A DNA stretch of 64,000 bases, taken from NCBI GenBank assembly GCA_965232105.1, contig OZ246956.1, forward strand, positions 4,092,001 to 4,156,000, in the 5' to 3' direction. Both the position numbers and the translations under genes were made by a program. The number at the start of each line of letters is the position of its first letter. The first letter of the stretch is position 1. The notes under the pieces are model-generated. The model did no database searches. It had not been told where the DNA came from and saw nothing but the letters and a program-made list of their open reading frames with translations. Source of the DNA: Multivorans sp965232105 (GTDB taxonomy: Bacteria > Acidobacteriota > Thermoanaerobaculia > Multivoradales > Multivoraceae). This document shows, piece after piece, positions 7,802-17,271 of this stretch.

Positions 7802-10800
7802 CTAGCGGCCGGCGACGCAAGGAAACGCGGTGACGTCGAACATCGTCGCGAAGGGCGAGCCCTCGGGGCTCCTGTACGCCTTCGCCTCGGTATCGGACAT
7901 CGCGTCCCGCACGACGACCTCGACACCGACGTCCGTCAGACCGCCCATCAGGACCCATCGGTGCCCGTTCAAGGCGCAGCCGTCAAGCACCTTGACGACG
8001 AGCTCCACGTTGTCCGGCGAGAAGAACCAGAACATCCCGGTGTCCACCGTGCGCGGAACGCCCGTCGCGGCGCCGGTCTCCTCGCCGACCCGCCAGTTCG
8101 CACGCACGTCGTAGCGGCCGTTCTGGAGACAGAGCGACCCGTCGTCCCCGGTGCAGGCCGCCGCCGCAGCCAGGGATCGGAGCCGATCGGGGCCGCCGCG
8201 CGAGCCGCTCCCATGGCCGCCGCCGGCCCGGTGCCGGTCGAACGCCCCGAGCGGAGCGCCGCTCAACACGTTCCGGCCGTAACCTGCCGCAGCCGAGGCG
8301 GCGGGCAGCGGGCCGCAGGTGGCGAACGCCTCAAGGTCGGAGATCGGATCGAAGCGATCGCCCAGCGCCGTGGTCCACGTCTTCTCGGCCATCGAAGTCG
8401 CCACTCCGGCGAACGGACTGCCGGCATGAAGATCGCGCACGGTCATCCTCACGGCGACATCCGTGAGACCGACGGCGTAGACCCAGTAGTGGCCGTTGAT
8501 CGAACAACCGTCGAGCACCTTCACGACGAGTTCGATGTTCGCCGGATCGAAGAACCAGAAGTCGCCGCTCCGGGCAGTCAGCCGCTCGGCCGTTCCCCGA
8601 CCGGTGCGCCCCTCGGCGTCCTCCCAGTCGACTTCCACCTGGAACCTGCCGAGGCAGAGATAGTCGCCCTCACCGCAGTGCGCCGTCTCCACCGTCCAGG
8701 TCGTCGCGGTGGCCTTCGGCGTCCGCTCCGAGCGCAGCGCGCCGTTCCGCGACTCGACCGCGAAGCGATAGGTCACGTTCGGCACCAGGTCGCGCACGAC
8801 CGTCGACATGCTGTTCGCCGGCGCCGTCCCGACCAGACGCAGCTTCGAATCGCCCGGCCCCTGCTGATACACGGCGAACCCCGTTTCCGTACTCGAGTTG
8901 TCCTTCCAGCGCAGTTCGATTTCCGTGCCGCTTCGCGGGGTAGCCACGAGGTCGGTCGGCGCAGCCGGCGGCCCGAGCGGCAGCGTGGCCGTCACCGTGT
9001 CGTTGCCGGGTCGCGGGTCCGGCGTGTCGCTCTTCACCGCGCCCGTGTAGCCAAGCGACGGCCCGCCCGCCCCCGCGCTGGGGACATCGATCGTGAACGA
9101 GGCCGAGCCGTCCGCGGCCAAGTCACCGAGCGTGCATCTTGCCAGACCGTCAGGATCCTCCTCGCAACCCGACGTCGAAGCCCCGGCCGCGTTCCCGGTT
9201 CCGCTCAGGGCGCTGCTCACGAGGACCCCACGGGCGCTGCCCGGCCCGGCGTTTCGAACGGTCACCGTGAAGCGCGCGCGGCCGTCCGCCACGAACGGAC
9301 CGGCGACGGAGAGGCCCAGGTCCGCCTCGCCGTCGCCGGGCGGCAAACCTCCACCGTTACCGCCACCACCGCCGCCGCCGCCATCGGATCGCCCGGGGGC
9401 GCTGAGCCAGACGACGAAACCGTCGTGGTCGGAGGTCCGGAGCGGGGAATCGATGTTGTTCTCCTCCCTTCCCGCGGCATCGACGTTGCCGCGGGCGTAC
9501 TGCATCCCGACCACGGCCGGCAGCATCCGCTCGTTCACCAACGCGTGGTCGAGCACCTGGGCGTTGTTCCGGAAGGAGTAGGAGTAGCGCTGCGGCGCCG
9601 GCACGCGCTCGATCAGGTTCGTCAGGTCCGGGTCGACCAGATCGGGCCCCGACGATACGTTTTCGCTCGCCGTCACGTTGCCGGTGATCTGGCCGATCAC
9701 GTCGACGTAGCCGTCCGTGAACTGGAAGGCGTTGAAGTCGCCAAGGATGATGAGCTTGCGGTCCTGTAGCGACTGCGCCAGCCGGGCCACCGACTGCGCC
9801 TGGGCGAGGCGTTTCGCCTGCACCCTTTCCGTGTTGACGGAGATGAGTGACCGGTTGTGAACGACAATGACCGAGAACTCGACGCTCCCGACGGACGCGT
9901 CGAGCCGAAGCGGCGGCCGGTCGTGCAGGAGATCCTGCATGTTCGTCGACGGGTTCAGGTACGTCTCCGTCTTGCCATGCTGAGTCACCGCCTGGACCGT
10001 GATGCCGGAACGGACGAGGAAGCCGACGTTGATGCCCGGATCCCGATTCCCAACCTCCAGGTAGGCGGCGTAGCGAACGTTCGGATCGTCCCTCCGGATC
10101 TCCAGGGCGAGGCCTTCCAGCGCGGCGAGCGAGTACACCTCCTGCACGCCGATGATGTCCGGAGCGCGCAGTACCTCGAGGATGTACTGCGACAGCTTGT
10201 CGCGCTTCGTTCCGTAGGAGGCCGCGTCCCGATCGAAGTTCAGCATGTTGAGAGAAGCGACGGCAACCTCGTTGCTCGCCCTCGCCCGAACAGGATGCGG
10301 CAGCGGCGGCGCGCTGGCGATCACGCTCAGTTCGGTGGCCCAGAGTTCGTAGCCGCTGAACTCGTAGCCCAGCACGCCGGTGGCCGAGAAGGTGGTGCCC
10401 GGCACCCAGGACTGGTTCGCCAGTCCCAGCTTGTCGGGGTCGAGTTCGAACACCTCCGGGTTGCCGTCCCACACCGGGACGCTCGGATGCATGGGATCGC
10501 CGGGATACTCCAGTCCCTTCTCTCGAAACGCCCGCGAACCGGTCGGAGTGATGTGCATCTCGGCGACCGGATCGCTATTGAAGTACTGGCTCGGCCCGCT
10601 GACGGTGCCGGTGGCGATCCGGATCCGCATGCCCTCGTAGCACTCGTACTCCATCGCGCAACTCGGGTTCGCCGGGTCGGGCGAGGGCCGCGACGCGCCG
10701 AACTCCACCGGCGCGGGCAGCGGCTGGTTGCTTGCGTCCACGGTGACCGAGGCGTCGTCCACCGTTGCATCGAGACGTGTGAAACCGAAGAATTCCTCCA

Positions 10801-11638
10801 CCGTTCCCGTCACGTCGACCTGGTCGCCGACCTCGATCATGAGCGTCCCGTCGTAGAGCACGAAAATGCCGTCCGACGTGTCGGCGTCGTTGTCGCTGCT
10901 GGCGGTCGGCGTCTGGATGAAGAAACCGCCAGCGCCGACGGCGGTGACGATGTTGTTCTCCGTGGTCGCCAACTTGCCCACCTCGGGACTCGCGCCGCCG
11001 TTGCCCTGAATCTGGAAAATCTCCGCCATGACGGCTCCCCCCCCACCGCCACCGTCGCAGTCGTTGGCGGCGCCGGGCGTCCCCAGTGCTCCCGTCCCGT
11101 ACGCGGTTGAGGAAACACACCAGTTGGCCGCACTGTTGTTGTTGAACGTCGCGTAGTTCATCGTCGCCTTGAGAGCGATCGAAGCACCGTCGCCGACTGG
11201 CCACGCGTTTCTCTCGTCGTACTCCACTCTGTCCTGCTCCACGCTGCCGCCGTCGACCATGATGACTTCGTCGTCGGTGTTCGCCAACGCAAAACTCGAG
11301 GGGTACTGGTAGTCCACGGCGACACCGCCATTCGCGTTGGTGTCGGAGTTCCGGCCGAGGACAAGATAGCCGCCGGCCCCGATGAACAGATCTCCGCTGA
11401 CCGTAAAGGTGTTGGGGTTCGTAGCGCCGTCGCTGAAGGTCCAGTCCTTGAGATTGACCTGTGCGCTTCCAGCGTTGTACACCTCGAACCACTCTCCGTT
11501 GGTGGAGTGGGCGGGCGGATTGGGGTCGTACATGATCTCGTTGACCACGACCTGTCCAGTCGCAACGCTCGTCCAGCCAAACACAAACATGCATGTCGCC
11601 GCCCCACGCAACACCGCACATCGAAACGTCCTGCTCAT
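7802..11638 (-). CDS. large secreted ExeM-like nuclease with lamin-tail, FN3 and paired C-terminal domains
   Basis: The 1278-residue secreted protein has a signal peptide followed by a lamin-tail domain (VVVNEIMYDPNPP, residues about 29-190). Next come an OB-like region (DQVDVTGTVEEFFGFTRLDA) and an endonuclease/exonuclease/phosphatase domain (about 455-750). That domain has the expected catalytic marks: SLNMLNFD, GVQEVYS, LGDFNAF and the final SDHDGFVVW. A Gly-rich linker leads to a DUF11/CARDB-like domain (about 770-880) and one FN3 domain (about 890-980). Two copies of a Cys-containing domain then follow (CLGRFQVEVDW...FWFFDPANIELVVKVLDGC and CLQNGRYDVRANW...FWFFSPDNVELVVKVLDGC), recurrent in acidobacterial exoproteins. 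The likely role is extracellular DNA or phosphodiester hydrolysis. The start ATG overlaps the LRR gene stop as ATGA, indicating translational coupling. Confidence 0.85.
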   Translation of the reverse strand: MSRTFRCAVLRGAATCMFVFGWTSVATGQVVVNEIMYDPNPPAHSTNGEWFEVYNAGSAQVNLKDWTFSDGATNPNTFTVSGDLFIGAGGYLVLGRNSDTNANGGVAVDYQYPSSFALANTDDEVIMVDGGSVEQDRVEYDERNAWPVGDGASIALKATMNYATFNNNSAANWCVSSTAYGTGALGTPGAANDCDGGGGGGAVMAEIFQIQGNGGASPEVGKLATTENNIVTAVGAGGFFIQTPTASSDNDADTSDGIFVLYDGTLMIEVGDQVDVTGTVEEFFGFTRLDATVDDASVTVDASNQPLPAPVEFGASRPSPDPANPSCAMEYECYEGMRIRIATGTVSGPSQYFNSDPVAEMHITPTGSRAFREKGLEYPGDPMHPSVPVWDGNPEVFELDPDKLGLANQSWVPGTTFSATGVLGYEFSGYELWATELSVIASAPPLPHPVRARASNEVAVASLNMLNFDRDAASYGTKRDKLSQYILEVLRAPDIIGVQEVYSLAALEGLALEIRRDDPNVRYAAYLEVGNRDPGINVGFLVRSGITVQAVTQHGKTETYLNPSTNMQDLLHDRPPLRLDASVGSVEFSVIVVHNRSLISVNTERVQAKRLAQAQSVARLAQSLQDRKLIILGDFNAFQFTDGYVDVIGQITGNVTASENVSSGPDLVDPDLTNLIERVPAPQRYSYSFRNNAQVLDHALVNERMLPAVVGMQYARGNVDAAGREENNIDSPLRTSDHDGFVVWLSAPGRSDGGGGGGGGNGGGLPPGDGEADLGLSVAGPFVADGRARFTVTVRNAGPGSARGVLVSSALSGTGNAAGASTSGCEEDPDGLARCTLGDLAADGSASFTIDVPSAGAGGPSLGYTGAVKSDTPDPRPGNDTVTATLPLGPPAAPTDLVATPRSGTEIELRWKDNSSTETGFAVYQQGPGDSKLRLVGTAPANSMSTVVRDLVPNVTYRFAVESRNGALRSERTPKATATTWTVETAHCGEGDYLCLGRFQVEVDWEDAEGRTGRGTAERLTARSGDFWFFDPANIELVVKVLDGCSINGHYWVYAVGLTDVAVRMTVRDLHAGSPFAGVATSMAEKTWTTALGDRFDPISDLEAFATCGPLPAASAAAGYGRNVLSGAPLGAFDRHRAGGGHGSGSRGGPDRLRSLAAAAACTGDDGSLCLQNGRYDVRANWRVGEETGAATGVPRTVDTGMFWFFSPDNVELVVKVLDGCALNGHRWVLMGGLTDVGVEVVVRDAMSDTEAKAYRSPEGSPFATMFDVTAFPCVAGR

Positions 11639-13968
11639 GCCCCTCCCCCCGAACTATGGTCCCCAAGACCTCCACGCCGAACACGAGGCTGACTTCGGGG
11701 CCGCAGTTCAACGTAGAGACCCTCATCCCGGTCGTAGTCGCCGGAATCCGAGATAGCCGCCCAGAAGGTGTCGGTATCGCCCTGCAACGTCCCTGCAAAC
11801 CAGCCACTCCCAAGAGCATTCAGTGGAGCTGTAACGAGCGGTACGCCATCTTTGTCAACGAGCGCCTCATCCAGCCCGCGATCATGAACCGCAAAGGTGA
11901 TTCGCCAGCCGAACATCCACGGTACCGGCGCCAAGGACCCCGTCGGTGATGTCGAGAGCCTGACCCTGACCTGCGTCCCCAACTCCTCTGGAGGCGGCTT
12001 CGGAACGATACGCAACTCACGGAAGTACACCGCCGGCTGGTAGCTGGTCCCGTACGCGTCCCGCAGCCGCCAGACTCCGTTCGCAAAGATCTCCCACCCG
12101 TCGTAGGGATTCACCTCCGACACCGACGGCACCGTGCCTGGCGCCGTCAAAGCCGCCGTCAGCTTCGTCTCCACGGGCATCGCCACGGCCGCGCTCGTGG
12201 GCGTGCCAGCGACCCTCCTGACGCCATTGTGGGCATTCCCAGCCGGGCGCACCTCCACCGTGTACGTTGTGCCGTTGACCAGACCGCCCAACTCGTGCCG
12301 GCGCTTCGACGAGCAGGGGACGACCAGCCACTCGTTGAATGTCCCGGTGGCCGAACGCCAGCGCACTTCGTACACCGCGACGTCGACCGCAGCCCGCGAG
12401 CCGGGCCATCTCAAAGTCAGCTTGCCGTCGCCCGGCATGGCAATCAGGTGAGTCGGCGCGGCGACTCTGACCGACGGTATCTCCGAGACCACGACGTTCA
12501 CTCCCCGGTCCCGGAGCGTGGTCACGTCGTTGGCGATCACGTCTGCGCTCAGAGAATTCTCCCGCAGCCGAACGGTGTCGCCTGGGCCCAATCCCGCGTT
12601 GCTCGCCAGCGGCTTGACGCTCGTTACGCAGTTGCCTTCGAGATTCAGCTCACGGAGGCTAACCAGCCCGGAGAGCGGCCGGATATCCGTGATCACGTTG
12701 TCGAACAGCGACAGCTCCGTCAGCGCGCTCAGGCCTGCAAGTGGTGTCAGGTCGCTGATGAGATTCCGAGAGAGGTACAGGCCGGTGACGTTGACAAGGC
12801 CCGAGAGGCTCGACGCATCCTTCATCTGAGTCTCGGACAAGTTCAGGATCCTGAGTCCAGGCAGCGCTTGAAGGGGGGACAGATCCCGCACCGGGTTGTT
12901 CGAGAGAACCAGCTCCACGAGATTCGTCAGACCAGAGAGCGGGGTCAGCTTCGTCACCGCGTTCTCGTCCAGCTGTAAATCCGAGAGCGAAATGGCGGAC
13001 TCCAAACCGGTCAGATCGCTGACTCCGCAGGATTCGCAGAGGAAGGTCTCCAAGCGCTCCATCTCCGCGTTGTCGATGGTCTCCCCTGCTTCCTTTTCGA
13101 GCCACGACTCCAAGCCGGAGCGGAGTTTCGCGTCGGGTATCCTGACCGGAACCGGGGCCATCGCGTTGACGCTGAAGACAACCGCCGGCGACCGAGACCC
13201 TTTCGGATCGCTCGCCACGACCGTCACGGCGGTCTTCCCCGATGTCACAGCGGAGACGATCAGCACGTCCTTCGCGATGGCCGCGGTGACCGTTTCCGAA
13301 CTGGCGGAGGTCGCTGAGAAGGACAGTTCCTCTCCCTCAGGGTCCCGAAAGTGGGATGGCAGCGCGATGGTCCCGGTCCGGCCGCCCACCGTGAGCGTCA
13401 GGTCGTCGATTGGCGCCAGAACCACGGGGGCCTTGTTGGCTGGTCTCACGGTCACGGAGAACCCGAGTTCGGCGTAGAGCCCCGAAGGGTCCGCGGCCCT
13501 GATCGTGATCGTCTCGCTGCCCTGCTTCAGGGGCGTTACCGTCAATACCGCCCCATCGAAGCCCAGGCCGACGAAAGCCGGAATCGCCATCCCGTAGCCG
13601 AGAGGGTCGCCGTCCGGGTCCGTGACGAGGTCCTCCAGAGCGATCCTGGCCGGTTTTCCGCGCTCGGTGAGAGTCAGCGGGCCGACCTGGCCGTGAACGA
13701 CCGGCGCCCGGTTCTCCGAAGCCGTTGCGAACGTGCTGGCTGCGCTCGCACAGACGGACAGCGCCAGACAAGCGCACCAGCGGAGAGAGGGGTGCGTGTG
13801 GCGCCGGCGGCGGCCCGAAGAAGGCCGCGCTTGGCCACCAACCGCGTTTGGTTCAGCCGTTCCGGCCACCACTTCCGACCATCCCTTCACTTTCGGGAGA
13901 ACCGACAAACCCCGCGACGACCTCCGATTCCTCGTGCACGAGGCAATCCCGACCGCTTGAAGGGTCAT
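11635..13968 (-). CDS. secreted leucine-rich-repeat protein with Ig-like and FN3 domains
   Basis: About 777 residues. An N-terminal stretch with a hydrophobic export signal (WCACLALSVCASAASTFATA) is followed by two cadherin/Ig-like units, each beginning with (R/K)APVV and containing D(P)DG or DPEGE. Next come about six 22-residue internalin-type leucine-rich repeats (LTPLSGLTNLVELVLSNN pattern, residues about 310-460), an FN3-like domain (APTHLIAMPGDGKLTLRW) and a C-terminal domain with no recognised family. The LRRs suggest a binding or adhesion role outside the cell. The start is uncertain: ATG at 13968 has GGAG upstream but leaves about 60 residues before the signal, so an internal GTG may be the real start. 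It overlaps the nuclease gene by ATGA. Confidence 0.78.
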   Translation of the reverse strand: MTLQAVGIASCTRNRRSSRGLSVLPKVKGWSEVVAGTAEPNAVGGQARPSSGRRRRHTHPSLRWCACLALSVCASAASTFATASENRAPVVHGQVGPLTLTERGKPARIALEDLVTDPDGDPLGYGMAIPAFVGLGFDGAVLTVTPLKQGSETITIRAADPSGLYAELGFSVTVRPANKAPVVLAPIDDLTLTVGGRTGTIALPSHFRDPEGEELSFSATSASSETVTAAIAKDVLIVSAVTSGKTAVTVVASDPKGSRSPAVVFSVNAMAPVPVRIPDAKLRSGLESWLEKEAGETIDNAEMERLETFLCESCGVSDLTGLESAISLSDLQLDENAVTKLTPLSGLTNLVELVLSNNPVRDLSPLQALPGLRILNLSETQMKDASSLSGLVNVTGLYLSRNLISDLTPLAGLSALTELSLFDNVITDIRPLSGLVSLRELNLEGNCVTSVKPLASNAGLGPGDTVRLRENSLSADVIANDVTTLRDRGVNVVVSEIPSVRVAAPTHLIAMPGDGKLTLRWPGSRAAVDVAVYEVRWRSATGTFNEWLVVPCSSKRRHELGGLVNGTTYTVEVRPAGNAHNGVRRVAGTPTSAAVAMPVETKLTAALTAPGTVPSVSEVNPYDGWEIFANGVWRLRDAYGTSYQPAVYFRELRIVPKPPPEELGTQVRVRLSTSPTGSLAPVPWMFGWRITFAVHDRGLDEALVDKDGVPLVTAPLNALGSGWFAGTLQGDTDTFWAAISDSGDYDRDEGLYVELRPRSQPRVRRGGLGDHSSGGGA

Positions 13969-14020
13969 GAGTCTCCATCCACGACGCGCGGGGCAAGGGT
14001 GACGAGCCCAGGAGTTCAGA

Positions 14021-15121
14021 CTAGCGCGGAGCTTCCTCCACGCCCCCAAGGCTGTGGAAAATCTCGCGGGCGCGCGGATGGTCCGGGTCGATTTCGAGCG
14101 CCTTCTCCAACTGCCTGAGGCCCTCCTCGGCGCGCCCCGTCCTGATGTAGGCGATGGTCAGCAAAGCGTAGGCGTCGGCCCGGTTCGGGTCGATGTCGAT
14201 CGCACGCTCCAAGGCCGCGGCGGCCTCCCGGTTGCGGTCGGCCAGACCGTGGAGCACGCCGAGGTTGAGATGCGCGTCATAGGAGTCGGGGTCGAGCCGG
14301 AGGACCTCGCGGTACAGGCGCTCGGCACTTGCCCGGTCCCCTTCCTCCAGCCGCCGGTTCGCGGTTCGGATCATCGTCCGGGTATCCCGCACCAGGACCT
14401 GGACCGCCTCCAGCATCGGGTCGTCGAGGCTTGGCGCCTCCGCTTCCTCGAGGCCGCGAAGCAACTCTTCGGCGCGCGCGGGGTTACCGAGCTGCCGCTC
14501 GGTCATTGCCAGCAGATAGCGCGTCTCGCGATGCTCCGGGTCGACCGCCAGGGCCGAGCGCAGGTGCTCGGCGGCCTCCTCGAAGCGCCCCCGACGTCGC
14601 GCCGTCTTGCCCATGCCGAGTTCGCCCCAGGGAGCGGCCGGCGCTGCCGACCGCGCCGCCTGGAAGGCCTCGCCCGCTCCGTCCAGATCGCCGGTAGCGA
14701 GCAACGCGTTGCCGAGCCGCACGCGCGCCGCCCAGTACGACGGACGAAGCTCGAGAGCGCGTTCGAATCGGCGCGCCGCCTCGATGTGCGCGCCGCGGCC
14801 GGCGGCAAGAAAGCCCAGGTAGTACGGCCATTCCGCGATCCCCGGATCGAGTTCCGCGGCGCGTTCGTAGCAGCGGCGAGCCTGGTCGACGTACCGGTGC
14901 GCCTGGTAGAGGCGGCCCAGACCGCCGACCGCGCGCCCGCTCGACGGGTCGCGTTCCACGGCCGCCACAGCGTCGCGGACAGCGGTGGCGAAGCCGGGGT
15001 CGAGTTCGGAGAGGTTCGGGATGCGGGGAATGTCGGCAATCGCCGCTATCTGTGGCGGCGGTTCGCTGCACGCGAGAAGAAGCGAAGCAAGAAAGGCCAG
15101 CCCCCCGCGATCACCTCGCAT
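14021..15121 (-). CDS. TPR-repeat lipoprotein
   Basis: About 366 residues: a lipoprotein signal (AFLASLLLAC) is followed by about eight tetratricopeptide repeats, for example YVDQARRCYERAAELDP, EAARRFERALELRPSY and EEGLRQLEKALEIDPDHP. TPR arrays are protein-interaction scaffolds, so this is probably a periplasmic or outer-membrane partner for the neighbouring UnbV/FG-GAP protein, with which such TPR genes are often paired. Its first codons overlap the end of that gene by 11 bases. GTG at 15124 is an alternative start, with GGAGGGAG upstream of both. No enzyme domain is seen. Confidence 0.85.
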   Translation of the reverse strand: MRGDRGGLAFLASLLLACSEPPPQIAAIADIPRIPNLSELDPGFATAVRDAVAAVERDPSSGRAVGGLGRLYQAHRYVDQARRCYERAAELDPGIAEWPYYLGFLAAGRGAHIEAARRFERALELRPSYWAARVRLGNALLATGDLDGAGEAFQAARSAAPAAPWGELGMGKTARRRGRFEEAAEHLRSALAVDPEHRETRYLLAMTERQLGNPARAEELLRGLEEAEAPSLDDPMLEAVQVLVRDTRTMIRTANRRLEEGDRASAERLYREVLRLDPDSYDAHLNLGVLHGLADRNREAAAALERAIDIDPNRADAYALLTIAYIRTGRAEEGLRQLEKALEIDPDHPRAREIFHSLGGVEEAPR

Positions 15122-16850
15122 CACGGCACACTCCCTCCGCCGGCGCGGTACCGCCCGGCGCGAGCAGACGCAAGACGCTGTTCACCGGCACACCCGACCG
15201 TTCGGTGACCCCGCCGTGGGACCAGCGCACCTCGATGTGGTCGACGCCCGGAATGTCGCCGAACGCGAAGTGAACCCGCGGATCGTTGGCGGCGGCGAAA
15301 CCCTGCGCCGGCCGCGCGTCCCGGGTCCAGCTCCTGCCTCCCCCGCGGACGGTGACGCGCGAGCCGATGGCGGAACGGTCGAGGATGCCGCCGCCGCAGA
15401 GGTCGACGATCAGCCAGGGCGCGGCGTTCCCTACTTCGTTGCGGAGCAGCCGGGCCGGCCCCTCGTTGTTCACGACGACGATGTCCACGTCGCCGTCGTT
15501 GTCCAGGTCGCCGAACGCCGCGGCCCGGCTTACCTCGAGCAGCTCCAGGGCCGCGCCGGCCCGGCCCGAAACGTCCTCGTAGCGGCCGGAGGGCGTACCG
15601 CGCAACAACTGATTCGGCTCGCGATAGTCGAAAGCGGCGGTATCCCCCGGCGTCACCTTGCCGTTGGCGATGAACAGATCGAGCACCCCGTCCCCGTCGT
15701 AGTCGAACCAGGACGTGCCGAAGCCGGTGTATGGCTGGCTGACGCCGCCCAGCCGTACTTCGTCGGTCGCGTCCACGAAGAAACCGGCGCCGTCGTTGCG
15801 GTAGAACGTGTTCGTCTCCCCGCTCAGGTGGGTCAGGAAGAGGTCGAGGTCGCCGTCGCCGTCGGGGTCGGCCACCGCGATGCCCATCCCGGCTTCCGGT
15901 TGACCGAGCTCGTTGAGCGCCGCGCCGCGCGGAAGAGCGTCCTCCCGGAAGGCGCCGTCACCCTGATTGAGCCAGAGATGGTTCACCGCCTGGTCGTTCG
16001 CCACGTAGAGGTCGACGAGACCGTCGCCGTCGAGGTCGGCCGCGACGACGCCCAGGCCGGGACCGGCCACCCGTCGGATTCCCGCGGCCTCGCTCACGTC
16101 GACGAACCGGCCGTTCCCTTCGTTGCGGTAGAGCGTGTCCGGCGCTGGCGGATACTCAGCCGGATTGCAGTAGTTGCGGAGACCGTTCGGCCCCAGGCAG
16201 GGGCGCTCCCGGTCGGCGCTCCAGACGACGTAGTTGGCGACGAAGAGGTCCAGATCCAGGTCGCCGTCGTAGTCGAAGAAGACGCTGCTCGATGACCAGG
16301 AGGCATCGCCGACGCCGGCGCGTTCCGTCGCGTCCTCGAACGCGCCGCCGCCCAGGTTGCGGTAGAGCCTGTTCGGGCCGACGTTCGTCACGTAGAGGTC
16401 GACGAAGCCGTCCCGGTCGTAGTCGGCCGCGGTGGCGCCGGCGCCGTAGCTCGTATCGCCGACGCCGGCCGCGGCGGTCACGTCCTCGAAGGCGCCGTCA
16501 CCCTGGTTGCGGTAGAGCCGGTTGCCTGGCGGGCTGCCGGATGCCGGCGCGACGCCCGCGCTCCCAGTGGTTCCGGGCACGGGACCGCTCTGCACAAGGT
16601 ACACATCCAGAAGACCATCGTCGTCGTAGTCGAGCAGCGCCCCGCCGCCCACCAGGAGCTCGGGGTAGTTGTACTCGCCGGTCGCGCCGCTTTGATGGAT
16701 GAAGTCCAGCCCCGCTTGGGAAGCCCGCTCGACGAAGATCGGTGTCCGCGAGGGAGCCGCCGTCGATGGTTCCACACCGCCGTCCGCTTCGCCGCACGCC
16801 AGGAGAACCGCGACCACACCGATCGAGAAGAAGACGGAAGAACGCCACAT
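15111..16850 (-). CDS. CRTAC/UnbV lipoprotein with FG-GAP (VCBS) beta-propeller repeats
   Basis: About 579 residues. A lipoprotein signal (VVAVLLACGEADG) leads into repeated FG-GAP units, each with a calcium-binding DxDxDGxxD loop: DYDDDGLLD, DYDRDGFVD, DYDGDLDLD, DLDGDGLVD, DPDGDGDLD, DYDGDGVLD and DLDNDGDVD. These fold as an integrin-alpha-like propeller. The C-terminal ASPIC/UnbV domain is present (IGSRVTVRGGGRSW ... HFAFGDIPGVDHIEVRW). The function of the family is unknown; members are surface or periplasmic and often sit with TPR genes, as here. The ATG at 16850 is chosen; GTG at 16865 gives five extra residues. It is the first gene of a leftward set running into TPR, LRR and nuclease genes. 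Confidence 0.88.
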   Translation of the reverse strand: MWRSSVFFSIGVVAVLLACGEADGGVEPSTAAPSRTPIFVERASQAGLDFIHQSGATGEYNYPELLVGGGALLDYDDDGLLDVYLVQSGPVPGTTGSAGVAPASGSPPGNRLYRNQGDGAFEDVTAAAGVGDTSYGAGATAADYDRDGFVDLYVTNVGPNRLYRNLGGGAFEDATERAGVGDASWSSSSVFFDYDGDLDLDLFVANYVVWSADRERPCLGPNGLRNYCNPAEYPPAPDTLYRNEGNGRFVDVSEAAGIRRVAGPGLGVVAADLDGDGLVDLYVANDQAVNHLWLNQGDGAFREDALPRGAALNELGQPEAGMGIAVADPDGDGDLDLFLTHLSGETNTFYRNDGAGFFVDATDEVRLGGVSQPYTGFGTSWFDYDGDGVLDLFIANGKVTPGDTAAFDYREPNQLLRGTPSGRYEDVSGRAGAALELLEVSRAAAFGDLDNDGDVDIVVVNNEGPARLLRNEVGNAAPWLIVDLCGGGILDRSAIGSRVTVRGGGRSWTRDARPAQGFAAANDPRVHFAFGDIPGVDHIEVRWSHGGVTERSGVPVNSVLRLLAPGGTAPAEGVCRDAR

Positions 16851-16994
16851 GGCCCGAGCAGACACTATCCGCGAGAGGCCGCCGCCCGGTACCGGAGACT
16901 CGACGACACCCCATGGTCACTGGGCCGCTTCGGACGACCGTGTCGTAGATGGGGCTGTCGCCGTGAGGGCGGTGCTTGCCCATCACGTACTCCG

Positions 16995-17033
16995 TTGACA
17001 GAAACCCGGCCCCGGTGATACAGATTTCTGTAT
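16995..17033 (+). promoter_or_regulatory. promoter and palindromic operator overlapping the vapB start codon
   Basis: A perfect TTGACA (16995-17000) is followed after 18 bases by an extended -10 (TG-A-TACAGA, 17019-17024). The palindrome ATACAGA-TT-TCTGTAT (17018-17033) covers both the -10 and the first bases of the vapB ATG. This fits an autoregulatory site for the antitoxin and a leaderless or nearly leaderless mRNA. Confidence 0.6.
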
Positions 17034-17271
17034 GAAAACCACGCTGAACTTCGACGACCACCTGATCCGGGCGGCCAAGGTGCGCGCGGCAGAGAACGGC
17101 GAACCGCTGACGCGCCTGATCCAACGGGCGCTTCGTCAGTACCTGCGGCCCCCGGAACGTACCGAACCCCCTTTCAAACTGAAACCTCTCACGAAGTCGG
17201 GCCGTTTGCTGCCGGGAGTCAACCTGGACGACCGAAAGTCCCTCTACGACATCATGGAAGGGCTCGATTGA
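17032..17271 (+). CDS. VapB-type antitoxin
   Basis: The 79-residue protein has a ribbon-helix-helix-like N-terminus (KTTLNFDDHLIRAAKVRAAE) that would bind DNA as a dimer. A C-terminal segment (LKPLTKSGRLLPGVNLDD) would wrap into the toxin. Its stop overlaps the start of the PIN-domain toxin (TTGA at 17268-17271), the standard coupled layout. A palindrome overlapping its start codon is the probable operator. No Shine-Dalgarno site is seen. Confidence 0.82.
   Translation: MKTTLNFDDHLIRAAKVRAAENGEPLTRLIQRALRQYLRPPERTEPPFKLKPLTKSGRLLPGVNLDDRKSLYDIMEGLD

Noticed and set aside
7961..11110. Long plus-strand frames opposite the secreted nuclease
   Set aside because: Low-complexity composition without domains, whereas the minus strand encodes clear nuclease, FN3 and lamin-tail motifs.
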